Shown here: one piece after another, positions 15,425 to 23,368 of the stretch
Layout of the letters: each line of letters starts with the position of its first letter
How positions within the stretch are numbered: position 1 is the stretch's first letter
Source of the DNA: Nocardiopsis sp. FIRDI 009
GTDB taxonomy: Bacteria; Actinomycetota; Actinomycetes; Streptosporangiales; Streptosporangiaceae
Length of the DNA: 64,000 bases
Assembly (NCBI RefSeq): GCF_003386285.1
Contig: NZ_QPNC01000024.1
Coordinates: forward strand, 149,746-213,745
Direction of reading: 5' to 3'
Translations under genes and position numbers: made by a program
The notes under the pieces: model-generated
The model's database searches: none
What the model was told of the DNA's origin: nothing
What the model saw: the letters and a program-made list of their open reading frames with translations, nothing else

Positions 15425-16951
15425 GTGCGCCGGACGGTCGTCGTCATCGGTGGGGGCGCCACCGGGGTCAGCGCCCTCCTGCACATCGCCCCCCTGCCCC
15501 AGGTCGCCCGGGTGGACGTGGTCGACCCCCGGCCACCCGGGCTGGGGCCGGCCTTCGGCGACCCCGACCCCGCCCTGCTGTGCAACACCTCCCTCGACGT
15601 GACCTCGCTCCGCCCCGACGGCCCGTCGGACCTCCTCACCTACCTGGGGGTGCGGGGCTGGCCGGTGGCGAACGGAACGTTCGTCCCGCGCTTCCTCGTG
15701 GGCCAGTACTGCCGGGAGCGCTACCTGTGGGCCCGTGACCGCGCGGCCGAGCGCGGGGCGACCGTCGCCCACGTGCGCGACCGAGCCGAGGCGGTGCGGT
15801 CCACCGGCGGGGGCTACCGCGTGGAACTCGCCTCCGGGGCGTCCCTGGTCGCGAGCGACGTGCTGGTCTGCGCCGGGCTGTCCACCCCCCGGCCGCCGGA
15901 CCTGGTCCGCCCCCATCTGGGGCACGAGGCGCTGTCGGAGAGCCCCTACCCCGTCGCCCGACTCAGGGGGCTGCCCGCCGACGCCCGCGTCCTGGTGCTC
16001 GGGACGGGGCTCTCCGCCATCGACGCCGCGCTCGTCCTGTGCTCGGGCGGGAGGAGGGTGACGATGGCCTCCCCCAGCGGGCGCCTGCCGGCCGTGCGCA
16101 CCCGGCTCACCCGCCCGGAGCGGTCGAGGCTGGACCTGTCCTGTCTGGGCACCCCGGGGGTCGCCCCGACCGACCGCGACCCGGCGGTCCTCCGGTCGCT
16201 GGTCAGCGCGCTCGCAAAGGTCGCTCCCGGCCTTCCCCTGCGCCACCAGGTCGCCGCGGGCGGAGATCCGGTGGCCCGCCTGCGCGAGGAGACCGAGCTG
16301 GCCGAACGGGGGCTGACGGCGTGGCAGGACCTGGTCTCCGAGGTCATCGACCAGGTCAACGAGCACACCGTCGACTGGCCCCCGCACGAGCGGAGCGCCC
16401 TCCTGGCCAGGTACCGGGAGGCCGTCTTCCGGTACGTGTCCGCCATCCCCCTCGCGAACGCCCGCGCCCTCGTCGGCCACTGCGACGACGGTCTGCTGTC
16501 CGTGGCGGACGGTTCCCCCACCCGTCTCGACAGGGCGGGCGATCGCTGGCGCGTGCGCTGGCGCTCCGGGGCGGAGGACTTCGACCACGTCGTGTGCGCG
16601 ACCGGACTCCGGGAACCCCGGCTCCGGGTGGACCCGCCCGACACCCTCCGTCTGGAGAGCGGCGGGGCCGAGCCCACCGACGAGGAGCGCCCGCTGGTCA
16701 CGGAGCGCCTCCGGGTGCGGCTGGCGGCCGACCGCCCCGAGGAGCGGATCTGGCTCCTCGGCTCGACCAGCCGTCCGCGCACGGCGATCCCCAACTACCT
16801 GAGGGAGGCCGCCGCGCACGCCCGTGCGGTGGCCGACCAGTGGGCCGCCACACCCCCACCACTGACCCAGGAGGAGCCCGATGATCGTTCTCGTCAACCC
16901 CGTCTCGTCCGGACAGGACCTCTCGTCGGCGTTCCGGGAGGAGGGGGCTGA
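15425..16951 (+). CDS. FAD/NAD(P)-binding flavoprotein
   Basis: A 508-residue protein with two dinucleotide-binding folds: VVVIGGGATGVSALL at residues 5-19 for FAD and VLVLGTGLSAIDAALVL near residue 188 for NAD(P). CATGLREP near residue 395 matches the ATG motif of N-hydroxylating and related flavin monooxygenases. It fits the FAD-NAD(P)-binding group (PF13454-like) whose members are mostly uncharacterised. An oxidation or N-hydroxylation of an intermediate is possible but unproven. GTG at 15425 follows GGGAGGA. Its 3' end overlaps the ATP-grasp gene by 71 bases, unusually long; the final 25 residues are low-complexity and may be non-essential. Confidence 0.75.
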   Translation: MRRTVVVIGGGATGVSALLHIAPLPQVARVDVVDPRPPGLGPAFGDPDPALLCNTSLDVTSLRPDGPSDLLTYLGVRGWPVANGTFVPRFLVGQYCRERYLWARDRAAERGATVAHVRDRAEAVRSTGGGYRVELASGASLVASDVLVCAGLSTPRPPDLVRPHLGHEALSESPYPVARLRGLPADARVLVLGTGLSAIDAALVLCSGGRRVTMASPSGRLPAVRTRLTRPERSRLDLSCLGTPGVAPTDRDPAVLRSLVSALAKVAPGLPLRHQVAAGGDPVARLREETELAERGLTAWQDLVSEVIDQVNEHTVDWPPHERSALLARYREAVFRYVSAIPLANARALVGHCDDGLLSVADGSPTRLDRAGDRWRVRWRSGAEDFDHVVCATGLREPRLRVDPPDTLRLESGGAEPTDEERPLVTERLRVRLAADRPEERIWLLGSTSRPRTAIPNYLREAAAHARAVADQWAATPPPLTQEEPDDRSRQPRLVRTGPLVGVPGGGG

Positions 16952-18116
16952 CTGCCTCCACCTGTACGGCGCCGACCTCGCGCACGCCTTCCGGGCCGAC
17001 GCCTCCGGCGTCCCCACGCTGCTGTACGACGGAGGGGAGTCCGCCGAGGCGCGGTTGCGGTCGGCGGGTGCGACCGCCGTCATCGCCGCGAGCGAGTACG
17101 GCGTCACCCTCGCCCACGACCTCGCGCGGAGCCTCGGCGCGGACCACCACGCCACGGAGGCGGCCACCGCTCGACGGGACAAGCTCGCCATGCTGGAGCG
17201 GGTCGGCGGTGCCGGGCTGACCGTTCCCCGCACCGCCGAGGTCCGGGACGCGACCGAGGCGCGCAAGGTCTTCGCGGAGTGGGGGCGCCACCCGGTGGTC
17301 GTCAAGCCTCGGGCCAGCGCGGGCAGCGACGGTTGCCGGACGTGCCGCACCGAGGAGGAGGTCGAGGACGCGTTCCGCGCCACCCTGGGGGAGCACAACC
17401 TGCTGGGCGGTCGCAATGAGAGCCTGCTGGTGCAGGAGCGGATCGAGGGACGGCTCCACGTCGTCAACACCGTGAGCATGGGCGGGCGGCACGTCCTGTC
17501 CGAGCTGTACGAGAAGCACGTTCCCTGGGTGGACGGATCCCCACTGCTGCGTCACGTGATCGCCCGGACCGCCATCGGAGCCGATGAGCGGGACCTGGTC
17601 GGTTACACGAAGGACTGCCTGGACGCCCTCGGGGTGCGGGAGGGCGCGGCGCACTCGGAGGTGATGCTCACCGCCGACGGTCCGCGGCTGGTCGAGGTCA
17701 ACGCGCGGATCATGGGACCGTGCCTGTCGCCGGACCCCTTCTTCGCCGCCTTCGGGTACGCCCAGCAGCACCTGGTCGTGGAGCGCTTCCTGCGCCCCTC
17801 GGAGTTCGCGACGCGGTTCGACCGCCCCTACGCCCCCGCTCGGGTGCTCGCCCGCGTGTTCCTGAGGCCGCACGCCTCCGGGCGCCTGGTCTCCCTGGAC
17901 GGGCTGCGGACCGTGCGCCGCCTGGCGGGGTTCCACAGTTTCAGCAAGCTGCCCCGGCCGGGTGAGCGGGTCGAGCGCCACGCGCTCACCACCGGAACGG
18001 CCGGGATCGCCTACTTCGTGGCCGAGGACGAGGAGCTGCTGCGCCACTCGCTCGACGTCGTGCACTCCCTGGAGGACGCGGGAGCGCTGTTCTCCGTGGC
18101 GGAGGGGGAGGCGTGA
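16881..18116 (+). CDS. ATP-grasp amide/peptide ligase
   Basis: A 411-residue carboxylate-amine ligase of the ATP-grasp superfamily, related to L-amino acid ligases such as DdaF and BacD. VVVKPRASAGSDGC near residue 140 is the ATP-grasp lysine strand with its glycine-rich loop, LLVQERIEG is the adenine-contacting edge, and LVEVNARIMGP near 270 supplies the metal-binding Glu and Asn. ATG at 16881 has AGGAGG seven bases upstream. In a cluster without condensation domains this is the best candidate for forming a peptide or amide bond. The C-terminal domain, about 320-411, resembles the ligase lid extension. Confidence 0.87.
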   Translation: MIVLVNPVSSGQDLSSAFREEGADCLHLYGADLAHAFRADASGVPTLLYDGGESAEARLRSAGATAVIAASEYGVTLAHDLARSLGADHHATEAATARRDKLAMLERVGGAGLTVPRTAEVRDATEARKVFAEWGRHPVVVKPRASAGSDGCRTCRTEEEVEDAFRATLGEHNLLGGRNESLLVQERIEGRLHVVNTVSMGGRHVLSELYEKHVPWVDGSPLLRHVIARTAIGADERDLVGYTKDCLDALGVREGAAHSEVMLTADGPRLVEVNARIMGPCLSPDPFFAAFGYAQQHLVVERFLRPSEFATRFDRPYAPARVLARVFLRPHASGRLVSLDGLRTVRRLAGFHSFSKLPRPGERVERHALTTGTAGIAYFVAEDEELLRHSLDVVHSLEDAGALFSVAEGEA

Positions 18117-19132
18117 TCTGGGTCGTGGCCTCACTCCTGTTGCAGGAGGGCGGCAAGGGTTTCCTGAACGGCCGGTTCACCACGGACGACAGCCTCCTGT
18201 TCTCGGCGACCGCGTTCGCTCTGACGACGGTGCTCTTCACGGCGGTGCGGTTGGCCCGCGGTCCGGTCCGGCCCGTCACGGGGCCGCAGGCACGCACGGT
18301 GGGGCTTCTGGCGGCCATGAACGTCCTGACCGCCGTGTGCTTCCTCGGCGTCTACGTGTCGCTGGCCTGGGTGCCGTCCACCCTGGTCAGCGGGTGGGTC
18401 GCGGCGGTGGGACCACTGGCCGTCGCGGTGGCGGGGCTGTGCGGACTGGGCGCTCGCCCCACGGTCGGCACCTGGCTGCTGGCCCTGGGGCTGTTGGCGA
18501 CGGTGCTGCTCCTGGCCCTGCGCCTGGGCGGGTTCGGGGACGCCGGGACCGACGCGGTGGTGTGGGCGCTACCGTTCACGACCGCGGCGGGGGCCTCGGC
18601 CTCCGGCCTGGCGCTGGTGTCGCGCCGCCTGGCTACCGCTGGTGTTCACAGCACAACCGTCATGGCCCATCGGTTCCACCTCACGTACACGGTGGCGTTC
18701 GCCGCCCTGGCGGTGCGCGGTGTCGGCTTCGACCGGTGGCTGGACCAGTTCCCGGGGGTGCTGGTCCTGTCCGTCGTGGCCGTGGCGCTCCCGCTGTACC
18801 TCCTCCAGATCGGTCTCCAGAGGGTGGAGCCCGCCCAGGCAATGGCCGTCCTGGCGACCGCGCCGGCCGTCACCTACCTGTCGCAGGTGTCGTTCGGCGG
18901 CGGCTTCGATCCCGTGACCCTGGGCGTGATCGCCGTGCTGGCGGCCCTGGTCCTGGGCACGGACGTCCACACGCGCAGACGGGAGGCGGCGGCCCGCCTC
19001 CCGTCGCGGAGCCTGCGCCGAGGTCCCCGAACCCGGGCCGCGCGGGCTACTCCACGGGAGCGGGCTCCGGGGCGGAGCGCCGTCGGAACGGCCTGCGGCC
19101 GACGACGGCGAAGAGCGCGCCGCCCAACATGA
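18113..19132 (+). CDS. Multi-pass membrane protein, EamA/DMT-like transporter
   Basis: A hydrophobic protein with about ten membrane segments in its first 285 residues, in the drug/metabolite transporter style (for example LLAAMNVLTAVCFLGVYVSL and QAMAVLATAPAVTYLSQV). It starts with GTG overlapping the ATP-grasp stop (GTGA), so it is the last gene of the operon, and it is a good candidate to export the product. The last 50 or so residues are arginine-rich and its final 86 bases overlap the 3' end of the facing DMT gene. That tail looks like read-through of a lost stop, not part of the fold. Confidence 0.75.
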   Translation: MIWVVASLLLQEGGKGFLNGRFTTDDSLLFSATAFALTTVLFTAVRLARGPVRPVTGPQARTVGLLAAMNVLTAVCFLGVYVSLAWVPSTLVSGWVAAVGPLAVAVAGLCGLGARPTVGTWLLALGLLATVLLLALRLGGFGDAGTDAVVWALPFTTAAGASASGLALVSRRLATAGVHSTTVMAHRFHLTYTVAFAALAVRGVGFDRWLDQFPGVLVLSVVAVALPLYLLQIGLQRVEPAQAMAVLATAPAVTYLSQVSFGGGFDPVTLGVIAVLAALVLGTDVHTRRREAAARLPSRSLRRGPRTRAARATPRERAPGRSAVGTACGRRRRRARRPT

Positions 19133-20003
19133 CCACCGTGCCCAGGAGCTGGACACCGGTGAAGCTCTCGCCGAGGAACACGGTCGAGAAGACCGAGCCG
19201 AAGACCGGAACGGTGAACATCATGATCGTCGCGGTGGACGGACTCACGCTGCGCAGCCCGCGGTAGTAGAACAGGTAGGCGATCGCGGTCGGCCCGACGG
19301 CGAGGAAGAGGACGTTCGCCCACGCCAGCCCCGACACCGACGCCCAGGACACCTCACCGGCCGCGGGCACGGCGAGCACCAGGAGCCCCAGGGCTCCGGC
19401 ACCGGTCCCCCACGCCGTCGCCTGCAAGGGGTCCGCGCCCGTGAGGAAGGACTTGGACAGGATGCTGTAGGCCGCCCAACACCCGGCTCCCGCCACGAAG
19501 ACCAGGTCGCCGACGAGCCGGGTGGACCCGGCCCCCTCCCCGGCGATGCCCAGGAAGAAGACGAGGGCTCCGGCCACGCCGACGGTGAGTCCGGTGACCC
19601 TCTCCCAGGACGCCCTCTCCCGACCCATGAGGATCAGCGCCGCGGTGGTCAGGATCGGGCTGAGCACGGGCACGATGATGCTGCCGTCGAGCGAGGGGGC
19701 CAGGGACAGGCCCCAGAAGAAGAAGGCGTTGTAGGCCAGGACCCCGACGAGGCCGACCAGTCCGGCGCGCAGGGCCACGGCGCGGTCGATGCGGTGCGAC
19801 CGTCCGCGCAGGAGCACGGCGAGGACCACCAGCAGGAGTCCCCCGCCCCCGAAACGCAGCGCCGCCGCCACCTCGTGCGGCATCTCGCCCACGACCACCT
19901 TCGAACTGGCGAAGGCGCTGCCGAACATGACCATCGTGACGAGGAGGTTCAGGTAGGGGACGACGGAGGGGGACTCCGTCGTCCGGGACGCGTCGTCCGT
20001 CAT
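19047..20003 (-). CDS. DMT-family (EamA) exporter
   Basis: A 318-residue integral membrane protein with ten predicted segments in two EamA repeats. The first begins at LNLLVTMVMFGSAFASSKVV and the second at GDLVFVAGAGCWAAYSILSK; the second repeat ends with the family motif PVFGSVFSTVFLGE. Such proteins export amino acids and related metabolites. ATG at 20003 overlaps the stop of the DUF2000 gene (ATGA), so the two form an operon. It faces the biosynthetic operon tail to tail. A second, independent DMT-like gene ends that operon, so the cluster may have two exit routes. Confidence 0.87.
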   Translation of the reverse strand: MTDDASRTTESPSVVPYLNLLVTMVMFGSAFASSKVVVGEMPHEVAAALRFGGGGLLLVVLAVLLRGRSHRIDRAVALRAGLVGLVGVLAYNAFFFWGLSLAPSLDGSIIVPVLSPILTTAALILMGRERASWERVTGLTVGVAGALVFFLGIAGEGAGSTRLVGDLVFVAGAGCWAAYSILSKSFLTGADPLQATAWGTGAGALGLLVLAVPAAGEVSWASVSGLAWANVLFLAVGPTAIAYLFYYRGLRSVSPSTATIMMFTVPVFGSVFSTVFLGESFTGVQLLGTVVMLGGALFAVVGRRPFRRRSAPEPAPVE

Positions 20004-20443
20004 CGGTACATCACGGTTCCCTTCACGACCTTGTCAACCTGGTTCCGACCGCCGTGGAGGGCGATGCCGACGAGGTCGAGCCGGTCCGTCCCCACCGCCC
20101 GCACGGCGGCGCGGTTGTCGGCGTCGTTGTCCGTCGCGAAGAGGTCGGCGGTGAAGACCGAGAGCGGCATGCCGCGCGTGACCGCCCTCCGGTGCGCGGC
20201 GGAGAGTACGTCCGCGGTCGCGCTGAGGACGAGGACGGGCTGGCGGAACATGGGGAGGTAGGCGACCCCGTCGGCGTCCCGGTACTCCTGTCCGATGACG
20301 TCGGGATCCCCGCTCGAAAGGCCGCTCACCAAGAAAGCGGTGACGTTTGCGGCCTGCCACTTTTCGAGGTCGTCTCTTAATACCACGGCAATTTTTGTCC
20401 GAGGTCGTTCCGGGGCTGTGCCCTGTTCATTTTTCATGCTCAC
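20000..20443 (-). CDS. DUF2000 family protein
   Basis: A 147-residue protein of the DUF2000 family, which has a peptidyl-tRNA-hydrolase-like (Pth2) fold and no settled function. KIAVVLRDDLEKWQAANVTA is the family opening and GIALHGGRNQVDKVVKG is the C-terminal block. GTG at 20443 is used because GGAG sits eight bases upstream; ATG at 20437 would remove only two residues. It is cotranscribed with the DMT exporter, an association that suggests a role tied to a small metabolite. Its presence beside the cluster is suggestive only. Confidence 0.75.
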   Translation of the reverse strand: MSMKNEQGTAPERPRTKIAVVLRDDLEKWQAANVTAFLVSGLSSGDPDVIGQEYRDADGVAYLPMFRQPVLVLSATADVLSAAHRRAVTRGMPLSVFTADLFATDNDADNRAAVRAVGTDRLDLVGIALHGGRNQVDKVVKGTVMYR

Positions 20444-20626
20444 GGACTCTACTCCGTCTCCTGGTCGTGGGTATGCGGTCTTGGATTCCTCGGAACCGTT
20501 CGCCGCACGCTCGGGCCGGGTGGCCGCGTCCGCCGCGGCGGGACCCCGGGCGGCCCCCGTCGGACGCGCCGTGGGCTCCCTCGGGGACTGGACCGGATTT
20601 CGGACACGTAATTTAACGAGTACCAG

Positions 20627-20929
20627 TCAGTCCTCATCGGGGGCGTCAGGGTCGGCGGGCAGCAGCGCGGTGGTCTCCAGAACGGTCCACTCCCCCAACC
20701 GCGTCAGGTCGGACGCGGCACGCCGCCACAGCCGCCCGACGGTCTGCGGTGCGCGGTCGCCGACATCCTCGTGGAGGAAGAACACCAGTTCGGTTCGGTC
20801 GCCACGTGCTTCGACGTAGATGTGCTCCACCATGTCGTCGGGAGCGGTATATGCGTCCAGTGCCGCCCGAAGCGTGGGGGCATGGGGTGCCGAGTCCCCG
20901 GTCGCCAGCCGCAGGTACACCATTCTCAT
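20627..20929 (-). CDS. Hypothetical protein (100 aa)
   Basis: I do not recognise this protein. From ATG 20929 it reads MRMVYLRLATGDSAPHAPTL and continues through an alternating hydrophobic/charged sequence with VEHIYVEARGDRTELVFFLH, which looks like a small alpha/beta domain of about 90 residues. It ends in an acidic tail. Third-position GC is high, as in genuine genes here. The ribosome binding site is weak, and ATG 20923 is an alternative. It is divergent from the TrmB/LuxR-type regulator gene and sits beside the cluster's regulatory block, so a part in regulation is possible. Confidence 0.5.
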   Translation of the reverse strand: MRMVYLRLATGDSAPHAPTLRAALDAYTAPDDMVEHIYVEARGDRTELVFFLHEDVGDRAPQTVGRLWRRAASDLTRLGEWTVLETTALLPADPDAPDED

Positions 20930-21233
20930 AACGCTCGCAGTCTGTTCGTGATGGCGTGGATCGCCGTATGCATAGGGGGCTTTGTGTTTTGTCCTGAACC
21001 GGCCATGATTTCTCTTGCCAGCACGCCCTCCAGGACCCCACAATTGCCGAGGATGGTCTGGAGATACCGGGGCGGGCGCGCTTCACCCGAGCGTCGTCCC
21101 GCGCCCTGATCTCGATCCTCGCCCAGCGGTGCCGAACCGCCGCAGTGCCCGACCTCCCGTGGCGACGCTCCGACGCGCAGGCGGTCCCGAGCGGCGCCGG
21201 CACTCGCAGAGACGAAGGATCAGGAGGACGTTC
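20930..21233. promoter_or_regulatory. Divergent gap before the TrmB/LuxR regulator
   Basis: A 304-base stretch with somewhat lower GC in its first 100 bases and no gene I can support. It must carry the promoters of the 100-residue protein and the regulator. AGGAGG at 21222-21227 is the ribosome binding site of the regulator at 21234. No clear operator dyad was found. Confidence 0.5.
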
Positions 21234-22241
21234 GTGTTCGGTTCGCTCGGCCTCGACCAGGACGCGGCGGAGGTCTACCGTGCGATGCTCGCCGAGCCTC
21301 GGGCGGGGGTGAGCGACCTCGCCCGGCTCCTGGAGTGGCCGGTGGAGCGGGTGCGGTCGGCTCTCGACGACCTGGCCCGGCTGTCCCTGGTCCGGCGCTC
21401 GTGGGAGAAACCGGGGGAGTTGGTCCTGGTGCGCCCCGTGGTGGGGTTGAACGCCCTGCTGTGGCGGCAGGAGGCCGAGCTGCTCGAACGGCAGCGCCAG
21501 ATCGCCGACGCGCGTTCGGCCATCACCCAGCTGATCTCCGACTACGAGGAGAGCACCCGTATCCGCGCCGCCGCGGACGTCGAGCAACTCCACGGGATCG
21601 ACGCGATCCGGTTGCGGATCGAGGAGTTCGCGCACGACTGCCGCCACTCGCTGATGACGTTCGCCGACGGCGGGGCCCAGACGCCCGCGAACCTGGAGGC
21701 GAGCCTCCCGCTCGACCGGATGCTGCTGGAACGTGGGGTCGAACTGCGCGACGTCTACCTCGACAGCGTCATGAAGGATCCGCAGACGGTCGACTACATC
21801 TCGCAGCTGTCCGACCTCGGCGCCCAGATCCGCACGGCGCCCACCCTGCCCACGAGGCTGCTCATCTTCGACCGCTCCACAGCGCTGCTTCCGGCGGACC
21901 CCACCGACACCTCCGCCAGCGCCCTGGTCCTGCGGGGACAGGGCGTCATCGCGGCCCTGCTCTCCCTGTACGAGTACGTGTGGAACGAGGCCAGACCCGT
22001 GGGGGGCGGAGCCTCCCGTGACCGTCACGGCCTCACCGGGCAGGAGCAGGCGGTGATCAACCTCCTGGCCGAGGGGAACACCGACGAGGCCATCGCCCGC
22101 AAACTCGGCGTGTCGGTGCGCACGGCGCGCCGCATCACCGCTGACCTCAGCCGACGCCTGGGGGCGCGGAGCAGGTTCCAGGCCGGTGCCCGCGCGAGCG
22201 AGTTGGGGTGGATCGGCGCGCCGTCCTCCGGCGCGGACTGA
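21234..22241 (+). CDS. TrmB-like / LuxR-type hybrid transcriptional regulator
   Basis: A 335-residue regulator with a DNA-binding domain at each end. Residues about 6-55 (DQDAAEVYRAMLAEPRAG, VSDLARLLEWPVERVRSALD) form a TrmB-like winged helix. The centre, about 95-260, resembles the TrmB effector or phospholipase-D-like region. Residues about 265-330 form a LuxR/GerE helix-turn-helix with LTGQEQAVINLLAEGNTDE and GVSVRTARRITADLS. GTG at 21234 has AGGAGG six bases upstream; a longer reading from 21015 would need an unsupported start. This architecture is common near actinomycete metabolite clusters. It faces the SARP gene tail to tail with only 25 bases between stops. Confidence 0.82.
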   Translation: MFGSLGLDQDAAEVYRAMLAEPRAGVSDLARLLEWPVERVRSALDDLARLSLVRRSWEKPGELVLVRPVVGLNALLWRQEAELLERQRQIADARSAITQLISDYEESTRIRAAADVEQLHGIDAIRLRIEEFAHDCRHSLMTFADGGAQTPANLEASLPLDRMLLERGVELRDVYLDSVMKDPQTVDYISQLSDLGAQIRTAPTLPTRLLIFDRSTALLPADPTDTSASALVLRGQGVIAALLSLYEYVWNEARPVGGGASRDRHGLTGQEQAVINLLAEGNTDEAIARKLGVSVRTARRITADLSRRLGARSRFQAGARASELGWIGAPSSGAD

Positions 22242-22266
22242 ACGGCGGTCCGTCCGGTCGCCGGGG

Positions 22267-23085
22267 TCATTCGGCCGCCAGGTGGACGGGCTCGTTCCTC
22301 CGGGGGCGCGGCGGCCAGTGCGCGAGGGCCGTGGGGGTCGCACCGAGTACCTCCTGGTGCAGGGCCTGTAGTTCGTCCGAGGGCTCCAGGCCCAGTTCGT
22401 CGGTGAGGGTCGTACGGACCCGCCGGTAGGCTTCCAGCGCCTCGTTGCGGCGACCGGCGCGGCCCAACGCGCGGATGAGCTGGCCGTGGAACCACTCGTT
22501 CAGCGGGTACTGCATCACCAGCGACCGCAGTTCGCCGATCAGCTCCCTGTCGCGTCCCAGCAGGACTTCGGCCTGGATCCGCAGTTCCAGCGCCCGCAGG
22601 CGCTGCTCCTCCAGGCGTATGGCGTGGGCGCCCAGGACCGGCCCGCGGGCGACGTGGGCGAGGATCGGGCCGGTCCACAGGTCCAGTGCCTCGGCCAGAC
22701 GGGTCGAGGCGGCGTCGGGTCTGTCCTCCTCCAGGAGTCGGCGCCCCTCGGTCAGCTTCCGCTGGAACACCAGCGCGTCCAACTGCTCGGGGCCGATCCG
22801 GAACATGTACCCGTAGGGCCGGGTGACCAGGAGTTCGTGCTCCCGCGTGGTGAGCCCCTCCTGGTCGAGGACCTTCCGGAGATGGCAGATGTAGGTCTGC
22901 GCGGTCGTCACCGCGCTCTTGGGCGGGGAGTCCCCCCACAGTTCCTCCACCACCACCTCCAGCGGCAGCGGACGGTTCGCCCGCAGCAGCAGGAGGGCCA
23001 GGACCTGAAGCACCTTCGGCGCGCTGGGCGTGCACACCCGGTCGCCCTCCAGTACCTCAAGTGTTCCGAGAATCGTAAACTTCAC
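22267..23085 (-). CDS. SARP-family pathway-specific activator
   Basis: A 272-residue Streptomyces antibiotic regulatory protein. Residues 1-95 are the OmpR-like winged helix (VKFTILGTLEVLEG, SAPKVLQVLALLLLRANRPL, YICHLRKVL) and residues about 100-245 the bacterial transcriptional activation domain (DALVFQRKLTEGRRLL, ALDLWTGPILA, ALEAYRRVRTTLTDELGLEP). GTG at 23085 is chosen because GAGGAGGGG lies eight bases upstream; the ATG at 23106 precedes that site. Such proteins recruit RNA polymerase at cluster promoters, so this gene probably activates the 7.3-20.4 kb cluster. An exported repeat peptide is encoded 94 bases upstream on the same strand. Confidence 0.9.
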   Translation of the reverse strand: MKFTILGTLEVLEGDRVCTPSAPKVLQVLALLLLRANRPLPLEVVVEELWGDSPPKSAVTTAQTYICHLRKVLDQEGLTTREHELLVTRPYGYMFRIGPEQLDALVFQRKLTEGRRLLEEDRPDAASTRLAEALDLWTGPILAHVARGPVLGAHAIRLEEQRLRALELRIQAEVLLGRDRELIGELRSLVMQYPLNEWFHGQLIRALGRAGRRNEALEAYRRVRTTLTDELGLEPSDELQALHQEVLGATPTALAHWPPRPRRNEPVHLAAE

Positions 23086-23179
23086 CAAGGCGCCCCTCCT
23101 CGTCATGAAAATGCTGGTAATGCAGTTCGAATTCTCGGCGCTGGCCACCGTTGTCCTCAGCGGGCTGGTATCTGTGAAA

Positions 23180-23368
23180 TCACTGCCATCCGGCGCCGTC
23201 GGAGAGCGGCTCTGCGACGGGGGACTGCCATCCGGCGCCGTCGGTGTCAAGGGCCGACGCGAGCGTCGTGGATCCTTCCATGACCTGCGAAAATGTCACG
23301 CTTCCAGCGCCGAGGGCAACTGCGGTCGCGATGCCGGCTCCGCAGGCGAGTCGCGTGATCATGTTCAT
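23180..23368 (-). CDS. Exported small peptide with two DGAGWQ repeats
   Basis: A 62-residue reading from ATG 23368. It begins MNMITRLACGAGIATAVALG, an Arg plus a hydrophobic stretch typical of a signal peptide. It then has the segment EGSTTLASALDTDGAGWQSP, and ends EPLSDGAGWQ at the very C-terminus. The hexapeptide DGAGWQ appears twice, 14 residues apart start to start. GGAAGGG lies about 11 bases upstream. The gene is 94 bases upstream of the SARP on the same strand and may be cotranscribed. I do not recognise a family. A secreted signal-peptide precursor is the leading idea; a short lipoprotein or a chance reading is less likely given the repeat. Confidence 0.6.
   Translation of the reverse strand: MNMITRLACGAGIATAVALGAGSVTFSQVMEGSTTLASALDTDGAGWQSPVAEPLSDGAGWQ
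23182..23243. repeat. Direct repeat of about 21 bp coding for DGAGWQ twice
   Basis: The plus-strand word ACTGCCATCCGGCGCCGTCG occurs at 23182 and again about 42 bases later, identical in both places. On the minus strand each copy encodes the DGAGWQ hexapeptide of the small exported peptide. Identity at the DNA level, including third codon positions, points to recent duplication. Confidence 0.8.

Noticed and set aside
22267..23250. Longer SARP starting at 23250
   Set aside because: The extra 55 residues are low-complexity and overlap the small peptide reading, while GTG 23085 has an ideal ribosome binding site and starts at the domain boundary.
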